From: an uncultured delta proteobacterium
GTDB taxonomy: Bacteria > Desulfobacterota > Desulfobulbia > Desulfobulbales > Desulfurivibrionaceae
Length of the DNA: 64,000 bases
Direction of reading: 5' to 3'
Assembly: GCA_903869265.1 (NCBI GenBank)
Contig: CAIPYE010000017.1
Location: forward strand, 1 to 64,000
The notes below the pieces were generated by a model. The model was not told the origin of the DNA, made no database searches, and was given only the letters and a program-made list of their open reading frames with translations. This document shows, in pieces, positions 24,634 through 34,527 of the stretch. Numbering within the stretch: the first letter of the stretch is position 1; the number at the start of each line of letters is the position of its first letter. The position numbers and the translations under genes are program-made.

Positions 24634-26982
24634 TCAGGCGCTATTTCCGAGGTCGGGAAGAGAAGGGGTATTGAGCCGCTCCACAAGCGTTTTGATGGTG
24701 AAGGGCTTTGAGACATATCCGTCCATGCCTGCGGCCAGGCATTTTTCGCTATAGCCCTTCATGGCATGGGCGGTTAAGGCAATGATCGGGATGTGTCGGA
24801 CGGTTCCCTGTTCCTGGGCGCGGATTGCCGCAGTTGCCTCAAAGCCGTCCATTTCCGGCATCTGCACATCCATCAGAATCAGGTCGAAATGTTCGGCCCC
24901 GTATTTTTCCACGGCTTCCCGGCCGTTATTGGCGATCACCACGGAGTGCCCTTCCTTTTCCAGCAGTTTTTGCGCCACTTTTTGGTTCACAAGATTATCT
25001 TCCGCCAGCAGGATGTGGAGTTTTTCCTTCATTTCCGCCCGAGGCTTTTCGGTTGACGGCCCAGTCGGTTCCGGCTGCACAAAAATGGTGGAGATGCTCT
25101 TGAGCAGATCCTTCTGCCGACAGGGTTTGAGCAGATAGGCATGCACTCCGAGGCTCTTGCTTCTTTCCTTGTCTTCCGGCAGGCCGGCGGAGGTGAGAAC
25201 AATCACCGGCAGTTGGGTCAGGTCAGGGTGAAGCCGGATTTTTTCAATCAGGGTGAAGCCGTCCATTTCCGGCATCTGGATGTCGATAATGGCCAGAGCA
25301 AAAGGCGATTTGTCATCAAGGTGTTCCTGTAAAACCCTCAGCGCCTCTGCGCCGCCGGAAACAGCCTGCGCCTGCATGGCAAGCTGGGCAAGTTTTTGCA
25401 GCAATATTTTCTGGTTGATGGGGTTGTCGTCCACAACCAAAACGGATTTTCCCGCGAGGAAGGCCGGAGATGCCTGCGGGATGGCTTTTTCGCCGGATTG
25501 CTTTTGGCAGAGGATGGTGAAGAAAAAGGTGGAGCCGACATTGGGCGTGCTTTCCAGCCAGATGCGCCCCCCCATGAGGTGGACAAGGCGGGAGGAGATG
25601 GAGAGCCCCAGGCCGGTGCCGCCGAATTTTCTGGCCATGGAGCTGTCCACCTGGCTGAAGGCATCAAAAATCTTTTGCTGGTGATCTTCGGGAATGCCGA
25701 TGCCTTTGTCGGAGACGGAAAACAGTATTTCAACGGCCCCGTCATACTCCCCTTTAAGCTGCACGTTCAGGAATATCTGGCCGGAGTCGGTGAATTTAAT
25801 GCTGTTTCCCAGAAGGTTGGTTAAAATCTGCTGGAGGCGAAAGGCGTCGCCAATGAGGAATTCCGGAACATCCTCCTCGATATGGCATACCAGCTCCAGT
25901 TTTTTCTCGTGCGCCCGAACCGCCAGCTCCTGCGTGGTATCCTCAATGGTTTCCCGAAGATTAAAATCGCTGGAGGTGATGTCCAGCTTCTGCGCCTCGA
26001 TTTTGGAAAAATCGAGGATATCGTTGATGACTTGGATGAGACGGTTGGCCGAAAGATCGATGGTTTCCAGGTAATCCCGTTGTTCTTCGCTCAGCTCGGT
26101 TTGCAGGGCCAGTTGGGTCATGCCGATGACCCCGTTCATGGGAGTGCGGATTTCATGGCTCATGTTGGCCAGGAATTCCGATTTTGCCCGGCTTGCCGCC
26201 TCCGCGGCTTCCTTGGCCAGGATAAGATCGTGCGTCCGCTCCTCGATCTTTTTCTCAAGACCGCTCTGCGCCTGGGTGAGTGCCTGATCCCGAAGTTCGA
26301 TTTCATGGAGCATTTCATTGAATCCCATGGTCAGGGCGCCGATCTCGTCCTTGTTTTTTACCTCCGCCCGCATGGAATAATCCTGATTGCGCGTAATTCC
26401 GCGCATGGTTGCGGCAAGCTGTTCAATGGGTTTGGTGAAGATCCGCTGCAGTTTTCCCGTGATGAGCCAGACGAGGAAAAAGGTTGTGCCCATGACCACA
26501 AGGGCCACCAGGATATAGCGTTTGATCAGAACCTGTTCGTCGTGGAGATTGGAGCGGGCAAAGACCAACCCCACGGTTTTGTTTTGGAGTTTTATTTCGG
26601 TGAGGAAATCGACGGAATACTTGCCAAAGACCGGAGTGTTGAGGGGAATGGTTGGCGGCTGAAAACCTTTTGCGCCCGCGCCATAGGTGGCAAAGACCCG
26701 CTGGTTCGGGGTGAGGATGGCGGCATACTGGATGCCGGGCTCGGCGCGGAGGGCCAGCAGCGTTTCCGTGGCTGCGTCCGGATCGGAAAAGACCACGGCG
26801 GAGGATGCGTTTTCGGCAACGGCCTTGGTCAGCACAGCCATGTTTTTTGCCAGGATACGCCTGAAGGTGAAAAAGTCGTAGGAAAACATGACCGTGTTGA
26901 CAAAAAACAGCACGCCGCCGGTAACGAGCATGATTATCAGCAGAAGCTTTTTTCTGATGGGAAGCGCGTTAAAGTATTGCAT
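24634..26982 (-). CDS. Hybrid histidine kinase with CHASE8-like sensor and two receiver domains (782 aa)
   Basis: Order: transmembrane segment (about 14-33); a periplasmic part similar to the CHASE8 region of YfiN ([25 protein letters not shown]...AGIQY-type segment); a second membrane segment (about 155-175); HAMP; HisKA with the phosphorylated His in [15 protein letters not shown] (about 275); HATPase with [18 protein letters not shown] and [10 protein letters not shown]; receiver 1 with IIDIQMP; receiver 2 with LILMDVQMP and GYVSKPF. Its start overlaps the end of the YfiR gene by 14 bases, so the two are coupled. It should take signal from YfiR and pass it by phosphorelay. No Hpt or output partner is adjacent. 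Confidence 0.93.
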   Translation of the reverse strand: MQYFNALPIRKKLLLIIMLVTGGVLFFVNTVMFSYDFFTFRRILAKNMAVLTKAVAENASSAVVFSDPDAATETLLALRAEPGIQYAAILTPNQRVFATYGAGAKGFQPPTIPLNTPVFGKYSVDFLTEIKLQNKTVGLVFARSNLHDEQVLIKRYILVALVVMGTTFFLVWLITGKLQRIFTKPIEQLAATMRGITRNQDYSMRAEVKNKDEIGALTMGFNEMLHEIELRDQALTQAQSGLEKKIEERTHDLILAKEAAEAASRAKSEFLANMSHEIRTPMNGVIGMTQLALQTELSEEQRDYLETIDLSANRLIQVINDILDFSKIEAQKLDITSSDFNLRETIEDTTQELAVRAHEKKLELVCHIEEDVPEFLIGDAFRLQQILTNLLGNSIKFTDSGQIFLNVQLKGEYDGAVEILFSVSDKGIGIPEDHQQKIFDAFSQVDSSMARKFGGTGLGLSISSRLVHLMGGRIWLESTPNVGSTFFFTILCQKQSGEKAIPQASPAFLAGKSVLVVDDNPINQKILLQKLAQLAMQAQAVSGGAEALRVLQEHLDDKSPFALAIIDIQMPEMDGFTLIEKIRLHPDLTQLPVIVLTSAGLPEDKERSKSLGVHAYLLKPCRQKDLLKSISTIFVQPEPTGPSTEKPRAEMKEKLHILLAEDNLVNQKVAQKLLEKEGHSVVIANNGREAVEKYGAEHFDLILMDVQMPEMDGFEATAAIRAQEQGTVRHIPIIALTAHAMKGYSEKCLAAGMDGYVSKPFTIKTLVERLNTPSLPDLGNSA

Positions 26983-27643
26983 ATTCCCTGGCTGTTTCCT
27001 GGCTCAGACGTGAGGTTGTAATGTTGGGCGCGGTGGCGCGGAAGGGCCTGTCGTAATCTATTGCCGACTGCTCCGGGGCAACGGCCAGCATGAGAAGCCG
27101 CGAGCTGATCTTGAGATCACCTTTTTCCGTTGAGCCCGGATTGATCTGAAATTTGATCTTCGCTCCCTTTTGCACAAAGTTAATGTCGCCGCCCAGAGTG
27201 ATGAAGTTTTTCTCCTCGCCCACGGTGATCACCGGTTTTCCCTTGAGCTGGGCCAGCACCCTCGGCAGGTCGGCATTTTTAAAGGACTCCAGGAAAAAAA
27301 CCATGTGCGCCTTGCCGAGATCCTCGGTGGAGTTGGTCATGATAATTTTCAAAGGCCGGGCACCGATAAAGCTGTTCTGCAAGGCGTGGTCGATGGCGCG
27401 TTCTTTGCCCCCGCCGCCGACAAGAACCAGGATAAAAGGACTGTTTGGGGCATCAAAGGAACGGTCCGGCCACTTGATGAAATTGAAAAAATTGTAGAGA
27501 AAACCAGCCTTGAGCTCATACTCTTCATACTCCGCCCCATATGCCTTGCCAAAAGGCAGGCACAGGAGGCACAGGAGCGCGAGCACAGCGAGAAGGCGCT
27601 TGCTGCCGGGGTTTGTCTGTATTTGTGAAATGCCAGTCGCCAT
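26969..27643 (-). CDS. YfiR-family (DUF4154) periplasmic protein 1 (224 aa)
   Basis: A Sec signal ([20 protein letters not shown], cut near residue 37) precedes a YfiR domain with [56 protein letters not shown] and [10 protein letters not shown]. In Pseudomonas, YfiR holds back the inner-membrane cyclase YfiN by binding its periplasmic domain; here the downstream partner is a hybrid kinase with a similar sensor. The C-terminal 25 residues ([22 protein letters not shown]) extend past the core. It starts nine bases after the TonB receptor stop, so the receptor, YfiR and kinase form one operon. Confidence 0.92.
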   Translation of the reverse strand: MATGISQIQTNPGSKRLLAVLALLCLLCLPFGKAYGAEYEEYELKAGFLYNFFNFIKWPDRSFDAPNSPFILVLVGGGGKERAIDHALQNSFIGARPLKIIMTNSTEDLGKAHMVFFLESFKNADLPRVLAQLKGKPVITVGEEKNFITLGGDINFVQKGAKIKFQINPGSTEKGDLKISSRLLMLAVAPEQSAIDYDRPFRATAPNITTSRLSQETAREYAIL

Positions 27644-27652
27644 GGACGCCGC

Positions 27653-29725
27653 CTAGAAGGTCATGCGTACTTGCGCATAGACGCTGCGCTCAATTTCCGA
27701 AGGGATGATGTTGATGTACAAAGAGCCGAACTCAGGTTGGGCATTATCCAGCAGATTCCGGCCCACCAGGGAGAGTTCGAGTGCTGGGTTGATCTGCCAG
27801 CCGACTCGGGCATCAAGGGCAACGTAGCTATCGATGCCATAGGTTGGCAGATTGTCAACATACCGCAGCCAAGTATCAAAGGTGACGCTGGAGCAGAGGT
27901 TCATCATGGAGCGCAGCGAGATCTGGTTGCGGGGGCTTTCCCCTTCGGCATCCTCGCTTGCTAAAAGGCCCTGGCCGGTTTCATGTAAATCAAGGCGTAG
28001 GAAAGTGTAGGCCAGTTGCAAGCGCCACCAGTCCAGGGGCTTGGCATCGGCCACCAGCTCGAAGCCATAGGCGTTTCCTTCCATGGTATTTCCGGCTTCA
28101 TAATTGAGTTGGTAGGGTAAGGCCGGATTGCCGGTCATGATGAAAGGGATTGCTGAAGGAGGTGTTGTTCGCAATCGGCTGTAGTCGTTGAGAAAGGCGG
28201 TTGCGTCAAAGGCCAGCTTTTCATGGACCTGGGTCCGGTAGCCGATTTCATAGGCAATGAGTTTTTCGGACCGGTACTCCTCGTTCCCGTTAATGACAAA
28301 CTCCGCCAATCCCGGAGGGAGAAGGGAAAGAGGGGCTGGGAGTGCCGCGTTGGGAACAATGGCGCTGCTTATCCGGATGTTGTGCTCGGCCTGCGAGGGG
28401 GTTCGCACTGCCTGGCTCACCGCAGCCCAGAAGGTATGGTGCTTGTGCGGGGTATAGAGCAACCGGGCGTTGGGTTGAACCTCATAGCCGGTGTAATCGT
28501 TGTGCTCGAACTTGGAGCCAAGGGTGAGGCGGAGCAGGTCATCGACCAGGGTGATCTCATCCTGGACAAAGCCGCTGAGCAGCATATCGGTTCTGCTGGC
28601 CGGATCAAAGGAAAAGGTCGGGCTGTTTTCCAGGACATCATGGGAGTAGCGGTAGCCCAGGCCCCAGGTAAGTTCCTGTTTCGCGGTGGCCTGAAAGCGG
28701 TGCTGGAATTCAATGTCCGCCGTGCCCCGTTCGTCGCCCAAAAGCCGGTCATTGCTCCTGGCCAGGTCGTAATAGGCCTGCAGCGACATCTCCGAGTTGT
28801 CTTTTTCTTTTCTGGTCAACCGGGTCAGAAAATTTCCGCCCCTGATGTTGCTGGGATTGTTGATGTTGGTTGTGTAGGGCATGCTTGTTGTGGGGATGTT
28901 CGTTGTTGCGTCTGCATTCCCGTTGTATCCATCCCCCTGGATGGTGAATGAATAGGGGGAATCCGGGGCGGCGCTGTCCAGCCGGAAGCCGCCCCGCGCC
29001 TGGTGCCAGTCGTCATTGGCCTTGCTGCCGTTAGCGGATTCCAAGTCGCCGCGATAGAAATTTTTCCCGTACACCCGGTAGGTGGTGTGGTCATTGACCT
29101 TGGCGCCATAGCGGGCGGCGCCGAATCCTTTTTCCTCGGAGCCGGTTCCTGCGGTGAGCAGGCCGCCCTGGGTGTCTACAGAGTGCTTGCTGATGATATT
29201 GATCACGCCATTAACTGCGTTGGCGCCCCAAAGGCTGGCCCCAGGGCCGCGGATAACCTCGATCCGTTCGATGTCATCGAGCATGGTATCCTGGGCATTC
29301 CAGAGGACTCCAGAAAAAAGCGGGTTGTACACGGTGCGGCCATCCATGAGCACCAGCAGCTTGTTGGAGGAAAAACCGTTGAACCCCCGGCTGCTGACCG
29401 CCCATTTGTTGGCGTCTATCTGCGCCACCTGGAGGCCGGGCACCATGCGCAACACCTCAGGAATGCTGGTGGCGCCCGAGCGCTTGATGTCTTCCTGGGT
29501 GACCACAAAAACGGCGGCGGCCGCGTCGCTGGCTTTTTCGGCTTTTTTGGAAACCGAGGTGATTTCGACGGAGAGCAGTTCTTCCAGGGAAAGCGCAGTG
29601 ACATTGGGACGCGCCGCCCAGCAGGGCTGGCTGCTGGCAATCAGGATGGAGATTGCCGCAAGGGTGGTTGCTGCTGTGCGGGACAGAACCCGTTTTTTTC
29701 TGCGGAATGAGCGGATGGCTGCCAT
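27653..29725 (-). CDS. TonB-dependent outer-membrane receptor 1 (690 aa)
   Basis: A signal peptide (AATTLAAISILIASSQPCWA) is followed by a plug domain with the TonB-box-like start SLEELLSVEITSVSKKAEKA, VFVVTQEDIKRSGATSIPEVLRMVPG and IEVIRGPGASLWGANAVNGVINI. The beta-barrel of about 500 residues ends in Phe (VYAQVRMTF), as expected of Omp85-assembled barrels. Domain order and length fit siderophore, cobalamin or copper receptors, but no substrate is evident. The gene is followed immediately by YfiR and the hybrid kinase, so ligand binding could be reported inward, a hypothesis. It is preceded by 165 bases from the second YfiR gene. Confidence 0.93.
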   Translation of the reverse strand: MAAIRSFRRKKRVLSRTAATTLAAISILIASSQPCWAARPNVTALSLEELLSVEITSVSKKAEKASDAAAAVFVVTQEDIKRSGATSIPEVLRMVPGLQVAQIDANKWAVSSRGFNGFSSNKLLVLMDGRTVYNPLFSGVLWNAQDTMLDDIERIEVIRGPGASLWGANAVNGVINIISKHSVDTQGGLLTAGTGSEEKGFGAARYGAKVNDHTTYRVYGKNFYRGDLESANGSKANDDWHQARGGFRLDSAAPDSPYSFTIQGDGYNGNADATTNIPTTSMPYTTNINNPSNIRGGNFLTRLTRKEKDNSEMSLQAYYDLARSNDRLLGDERGTADIEFQHRFQATAKQELTWGLGYRYSHDVLENSPTFSFDPASRTDMLLSGFVQDEITLVDDLLRLTLGSKFEHNDYTGYEVQPNARLLYTPHKHHTFWAAVSQAVRTPSQAEHNIRISSAIVPNAALPAPLSLLPPGLAEFVINGNEEYRSEKLIAYEIGYRTQVHEKLAFDATAFLNDYSRLRTTPPSAIPFIMTGNPALPYQLNYEAGNTMEGNAYGFELVADAKPLDWWRLQLAYTFLRLDLHETGQGLLASEDAEGESPRNQISLRSMMNLCSSVTFDTWLRYVDNLPTYGIDSYVALDARVGWQINPALELSLVGRNLLDNAQPEFGSLYINIIPSEIERSVYAQVRMTF

Positions 29726-29890
29726 GGCGATGCCTCTCTTTTTTGCCCTGCGACTATGTCTTGTGGAATCAATAATAAAATTTTACTCTTTTCCCGCAGG
29801 CCTGGCAAGCGAGAGAAAGATGCTTGGCACAAGGGGTTGCGCCTTTACCGTCTTGTCAGCCCTTCTTCAAGCGGTTAGACGACGATAGCG

Positions 29891-30433
29891 TTATTGGATC
29901 ACCTTGGTGGCCAGGCGCAGCAGCTTGGAGCTGAGATTCACTCTGTTGGCGCGGGCGGCGGCTAGATTGGCCTCGAAAGTCACCTTGTTTTGGTCCATGC
30001 TCATGTTGAGGGCAACGCCCTGAAGCGCTGCGTCTTGCGAGTCCGCCACGGTCAACACCGGCCTGTCGTTCAGATTGTCAAGTACGCGTCGCAGGTTGCC
30101 AATCACCGGGTGGGTGATGAACACGGCCTGACAACCTTGCAAGCCATCCACGCTGTTGATGCGTTTCACCGCCAGGCTGCGGGCGCCGAGGCCCTTTCCC
30201 TGCATTTTGTTGAGATCCTCGCCGAAGGGGTCTGGGCCATAAACGCATAGAGTGATAGTATTACCCACCTCAGAGGGCCACTCGGTGAAGGCCAAGAAAT
30301 TATACAGGAAGGCCGCCTTGATTTGATACTCGGCCAGGCTTTCGGCATGCACCAATGACGGGCAGCACAGCAGGCCAAGCATCCAGAAAAGGAGGCGGAA
30401 ATCTGTTTTTATTCCAACCTTAAACCAGTCCAT
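29891..30433 (-). CDS. YfiR-family (DUF4154) periplasmic protein 2 (180 aa)
   Basis: A signal sequence (LLFWMLGLLCCPSLVHA, cut near residue 31) then a YfiR domain: EYQIKAAFLYNFLAFTEWP, LCVYGPDPFGEDLNK, FITHPVIGNLRRVLDNLNDRPVLTVADS and NLSSKLLRLA. It shares the FLYNF-x-W-P and RPVLTV motifs with YfiR protein 1 but is otherwise divergent. The start at 30433 (second of two Mets) is the likeliest, giving a normal signal peptide; 30448 is possible. Gene order is receptor 2, this gene, then receptor 1, so it repeats the receptor-YfiR arrangement. Confidence 0.9.
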   Translation of the reverse strand: MDWFKVGIKTDFRLLFWMLGLLCCPSLVHAESLAEYQIKAAFLYNFLAFTEWPSEVGNTITLCVYGPDPFGEDLNKMQGKGLGARSLAVKRINSVDGLQGCQAVFITHPVIGNLRRVLDNLNDRPVLTVADSQDAALQGVALNMSMDQNKVTFEANLAAARANRVNLSSKLLRLATKVIQ

Positions 30434-30486
30434 GACGCCTCTGGGCATCCGGTCTGGGGTGGAAAAATGATGGCGGCAGGAAGACA

Positions 30487-32450
30487 TTAGAAGCGATAAT
30501 CCAGTTTGGTCCAGATGCTCCGGCCGTCTTGAACCAGCGCGTTCTGCCAGTTGGTGTCGGCGGCCGGTTGTTCGTAGCGCTGGTCGAACAGGTTGTGAAC
30601 GCCCAGCGACATTTCCATCTGCGGGATCCATTTGCTCGCGGTCAAAGTCAGATTGGAAAGCAAATAGCCATCCACATAAGAGCCATCTTTTGTCTGGCGC
30701 TTGGCGTCGTACTGGAGTTCATACCCCAGACGCAGTCCGGACCAAGGCAGCGGCTGGGAGAGGTTGAGTTTCCCCAGCCATTGGGGGGAATTGAGCGGCT
30801 CCCCGCCGTTGGCGAACTCGATATTTTGATAGGACACGCTGCCGCGAACACGGCCGCCGGCCTCCCAGGACTTGGCGGCTGACAGCTCCACGCCGTGGGC
30901 CCGGAGCTTGTCGCCCGACTGGTATTGCGGCAGCCCGCTGACGGGATCGATGCCCAGGGTTACGATATCCAGCATGGTCCACTGATAGATCGAGGCGCCG
31001 ACACTGAAATCATGCGCCAGCCGCTGATCTACATGCAGTTCCAGGGTATCGATGGTCTCGTTTGCCAGGGATGGATTGGCCACCTGGGTTACTCCGTCAG
31101 CATAGTCTCGCTCCGAGGAATTGGGCGCGCGATGGGCACGTCCGTACATGGCTTTCACCGTGGTTTCCGGCAAGGCCTGCCAGATAAGCGCTGCCCGCGG
31201 GCTGAATAAGGTCTCCGTGTTATTGAGACGGTCCATTCGTACGCCCAGGGTGGTCGACCAGGTGTCGCTGAGGCGCCATTCGTCCTGGGTGTAAACGCCG
31301 AGGCGAGTGCCCGAGTCGGTGATTTGCGTATCCACGACCGGGGTGGTGAGGTCATCGGCGGTTTGATCAATGCGGCTATTGTTCTGGCCCTCCATCCCCA
31401 GCATGAGTTTATGGTTGGTCAAGCCCGTATAGAGCAGGCGCAGTTCACCACCCGCCCAGTCACTCGCGCCAGAGCCAAGACCAGAGATCCCCGTGAAGCT
31501 CAAAAGACCGGTGTAGCGGTACCGCCCCAGAAACAGCCGCCCCAGCATGTCCACGGTATGGCCGGCAAAGCTGTCCTGGTATGCCAGTTGGGTCAGCATG
31601 GATTTGTCGCGCACATATTGCCCCGATGTCAGCGGATCGGAGAAAAAAGATGCCGTGGGGTCATCCTTGCGGCGATTGCCGTAGATAAAGTCAAAGGACA
31701 GGGGACCGCGGATAATACGGCTGAAGAATTCTTTGTCCGATGCGCCGTCTTCATCAACCGCCAGGCCGGAGATCCCAGTGCCCGGGTAATCCATGAGCAG
31801 ATCCTCGCCCCGGGAGTGCATGCCCGAGGCGGAAAACAGCATGTTCGTGCCGTTTTCCAGAACCTTTCCCCAGCTGACACGACCTTCTCCCAAGGATTGG
31901 GGACTTTGCCAGCCAGCGGACAACTCGCCGCCATCCACCGTGGCGCCACTGCGGGTGATCACGTTGATGACCCCGAACATGGCGTTCTGGCCATAGACCG
32001 CGCCGCCCGGTCCGGCGATGAATTCGATGCGCTCGACCAGGTCCAGATCCAGCGGAAAATCGCGTCCGATTGGCGCGCTGTCATACACCGTATCGTTGAG
32101 GCGATTACCGTTGATGGCGAGCAGCACCCGGCGTTGTAATCCCCGGGCAGGCCGAAACCCCGGGCGCCTATCTTGCTGTATAGCCGGTCGTAGGAGAGAT
32201 GGATGCCCGGCAGGCTGGCCAAGGCCTGGTCCAGGGTGCGCCAACCGAAGGCCTTGATCTCGTCACGGGTGATGACGCTGACCACGCCCGCCACTTCGCT
32301 TTGCTTCTGTTCGTACTTGGAGGCGGTGGTCACTGTGGTTTCCAGCAACTGCTCCAGGCTCAGCTCGGTGGGGTTGCTGGCGGCCCGGACAGGCAGAGCG
32401 AGCGCAAGGGTCAAGCCCAGTATTAAGGCGATGTTGACGATGATAGCCAT
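30487..32450 (-). pseudogene. TonB-dependent receptor 2, with a frameshift near 32130
   Basis: The N-terminal part (32450 inward) has a signal peptide (MAIIVNIALILGLTLALAL, cut near residue 23), TonB-box-like TELSLEQLLETTVTTASK and the plug sequence TRDEIKAFGWRTLDQALASLPGIHLS...GARGFGLPGDYN. The remaining barrel and plug (LLAINGNRLNDTVYD...FIAGPGGAVYGQNAMFGVINV) continues in the next frame to a terminal Phe. One missing base between about 32129 and 32136 explains the shift, since adding a C restores DYNRRVLLAING. This may be a real null mutation or a sequence error; the rest of the gene is undamaged. YfiR 2 follows 53 bases downstream. Confidence 0.85.
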
Positions 32451-32679
32451 AAATTTGCCTCGAAGAGGTTGGATTGTGGGGCAACACTTATGAAGGACAG
32501 GATGACTATTTGTATCGTTTTCCCGGAACTATGGCAAGCGGGAAAGAGGCGACCGGCATATGCTCTGCCTGAATCCTGCAATGGCACAGGAAGCTGTTTA
32601 AAAATGGGAAAATAAAGCCTGGATTTTTATCCTGGGTTTTGAGTACCTTGTTTTCTGCTGGGAAAATACAGGGAGAGAT
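32451..32679. other. Intergenic stretch between receptor 2 and the SpmAB gene
   Basis: These two genes are divergent, so the stretch should hold both promoters. The receptor start has a GAGG ribosome site next to it. I see no convincing -35/-10 pair, no hairpin with a T-run and no repeat copy. Confidence 0.4.
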
Positions 32680-33984
32680 ATGAAAGAGAAAGCCTCGCTT
32701 ATCAATATCATCTGGCTGTCCCTGGTCGTGCTGGCCACGGTGACGGCCGCCTACACCAACCGGATGGACGCCCTGACCAAGGCCTCGTTCGAGTCGGCCA
32801 AGGACGCGGTTGTCCTGGCCATCGGCCTGATCGGCCCTATGGCCCTGTGGCTGGGGATCATGAAGGTGGCCGAGGCCGGGGGGCTCATGCGGATTGTGGC
32901 CCGCTGGGTGCGGCCCCTGATGGTCCGGTTGTTTCCCGACGTGCCCCACGATCATCCGGCCATGAGCGCCATGATCATGAACATGGCGGCCAACGCTCTG
33001 GGCTTGGGCAATGCGGCCACGCCCATGGGGATCAAGGCCATGCAGGAGCTGGAAAAGCTCGCCCCGGAAAAAGGCACGGCCACCAACGCCATGTGCCTCT
33101 TCCTGGCGATCAACACCTCCAGCGTCACCCTGCTGCCCCTGGGGGTGATCACCATCCGGGCCGCCGCAGGCGCGACAAGCCCGGCCGCCATCTTTATCCC
33201 CTCTCTCATCGCCACCACCTGTTCCACCATCACCGCCATCGTGGCGGCCAAGATGCTGGCCCGGAGAAATAGCGGGGTGGAGCTGGTTGCGGAGCAGGAG
33301 GTCTGCGAGACAGCAGCATCCGAGGCCGAAGTCTGCGCCGAACCGGAGCTGTTTGCGCCGAGTGCGATGGGGAAATGGTTCATCTGGCTGCTGGTTGCGG
33401 TTTTTGCGGGGGGAGCGGTATATCAGTTGAGTAGTGCGACGGAGCCGCTGGCCTTTTCCGCGGTCAGGCTCAACAGCCTGTCCAGTTGGCTGATTCCGGC
33501 CCTGATCTCCGGGCTGCTGATTTTTGGGTATCTGCGGGGGGTGCGGATCTATGAAACCATCACCGACGGGGCCAAGGAGGGTTTCACCACCGCCATGCGG
33601 ATCATTCCCTTCATGGTGGCGATTTTTGTCGCCATCGGCATGTTTCGGGCCAGCGGGGCCATGGATATCCTGGTTTCCGTCCTCTCGCCCCTGACCTCTG
33701 CGGTGGGCATGCCGGCCGAGGCCCTGGCCATGGGGTTGCTGAGGCCCCTTTCCGGCAGCGGCTCCTTCGCCTTCATGAGTGAGATCATCAAGCAATCGCC
33801 GGACAGCCTGCTTTCCGCCATGGTTTCGGTGATCCAGGGCTCCAGCGAAACAACCCTCTATGTGCTGGCCGTCTATTTCGGCGCCGTGGGGGTTCGACGG
33901 ACGCGGCATGCCCTGCCTGCCGCGCTCTGCGGTGAGACGGCCGGGCTCATTGCCGCAGTGACGGTTTGCAATCTCTGGTTTTAA
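32680..33984 (+). CDS. SpmA-SpmB fusion, nucleoside-recognition (GATE) membrane protein (434 aa)
   Basis: Two homologous halves, each with several membrane helices. The first holds GPMALWLGIMKVAEAGGLM, NMAANALGLGNAATPMGIKAM and NAMCLFLAINTSSVTLLPLGVI, as in SpmA. The second holds AKEGFTTAMRIIPFMVAIFVAIGM, LLRPLSGSGSFAFMSEI and QGSSETTLYVLAVYFG, as in SpmB. A polar loop near residues 205-225 joins them. In endospore formers SpmA and SpmB act in spore-core dehydration; the fused form occurs in many non-sporing proteobacteria, where its role and substrate are not known. A good ribosome site (GGGAGAG) precedes the start. Confidence 0.92.
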   Translation: MKEKASLINIIWLSLVVLATVTAAYTNRMDALTKASFESAKDAVVLAIGLIGPMALWLGIMKVAEAGGLMRIVARWVRPLMVRLFPDVPHDHPAMSAMIMNMAANALGLGNAATPMGIKAMQELEKLAPEKGTATNAMCLFLAINTSSVTLLPLGVITIRAAAGATSPAAIFIPSLIATTCSTITAIVAAKMLARRNSGVELVAEQEVCETAASEAEVCAEPELFAPSAMGKWFIWLLVAVFAGGAVYQLSSATEPLAFSAVRLNSLSSWLIPALISGLLIFGYLRGVRIYETITDGAKEGFTTAMRIIPFMVAIFVAIGMFRASGAMDILVSVLSPLTSAVGMPAEALAMGLLRPLSGSGSFAFMSEIIKQSPDSLLSAMVSVIQGSSETTLYVLAVYFGAVGVRRTRHALPAALCGETAGLIAAVTVCNLWF

Positions 33985-33990
33985 GTGGCC

Positions 33991-34527
33991 TCACCACCAG
34001 AACTCGGGGTATCGCCTCGTCTTGGGGATATTGTTCACCAGCAGCGCGATGACCAGCATGATGCAGGCTCCGGCTCCGGCGGGAACAAGCGCATAGAGAT
34101 AGCCCAGGGCATAGATCTTCTCGCTGCCGATCACCGCGATGAGGGCGGTGGCGCCGCCCGGCGGGTGCAGGGTTTTGGTGAGGTGCATCACCGCGATGGC
34201 CGTAGCCACCGCCACTGCCGCCGCCAGCCACATGTGCGGGGCCAGCATCTTGTAGCTGGCCACCCCGATCAGGGCCGAAAGCACATGGCCGCCGAGGAGA
34301 TTGCGCGGCTGGGCCAAGGGGCTTTTGATGGCGCCGTAGATCAACACCGCCGAGGCGCCGAAGGAGCCGATGAGCATGAGCAGGTCCGATTTGGGCAGCA
34401 GATTGTAGTTGATGAAGGCCACTGCGGCAATGCCCAAAAAAGCGCCGATCCAGGACCAGAAAACCTCGGACAGGCTTACCCTGGGCGGGCTGGTGGTGGT
34501 GCCGCGCATCTTGTCGAAATAGTTCAT
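33991..34527 (-). CDS. HPP-family transmembrane protein (178 aa)
   Basis: Four hydrophobic segments and the family's name-giving motif in HLTKTLHPPGGATALIAVIGS (about residue 117), together with YNLLPKSDLLMLIGSFGASAVL and SPLAQPRNLLGGHVLSALIG. HPP proteins are inner-membrane, and some plastid and cyanobacterial members are reported to transport nitrite; the substrate here is unproven. Its start overlaps the stop of the CBS-domain gene by four bases, and the pair lies downstream of an HcpR-like palindrome that also appears by nrfHA. That association makes a nitrogen-oxide-linked role reasonable. Confidence 0.92.
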   Translation of the reverse strand: MNYFDKMRGTTTSPPRVSLSEVFWSWIGAFLGIAAVAFINYNLLPKSDLLMLIGSFGASAVLIYGAIKSPLAQPRNLLGGHVLSALIGVASYKMLAPHMWLAAAVAVATAIAVMHLTKTLHPPGGATALIAVIGSEKIYALGYLYALVPAGAGACIMLVIALLVNNIPKTRRYPEFWW

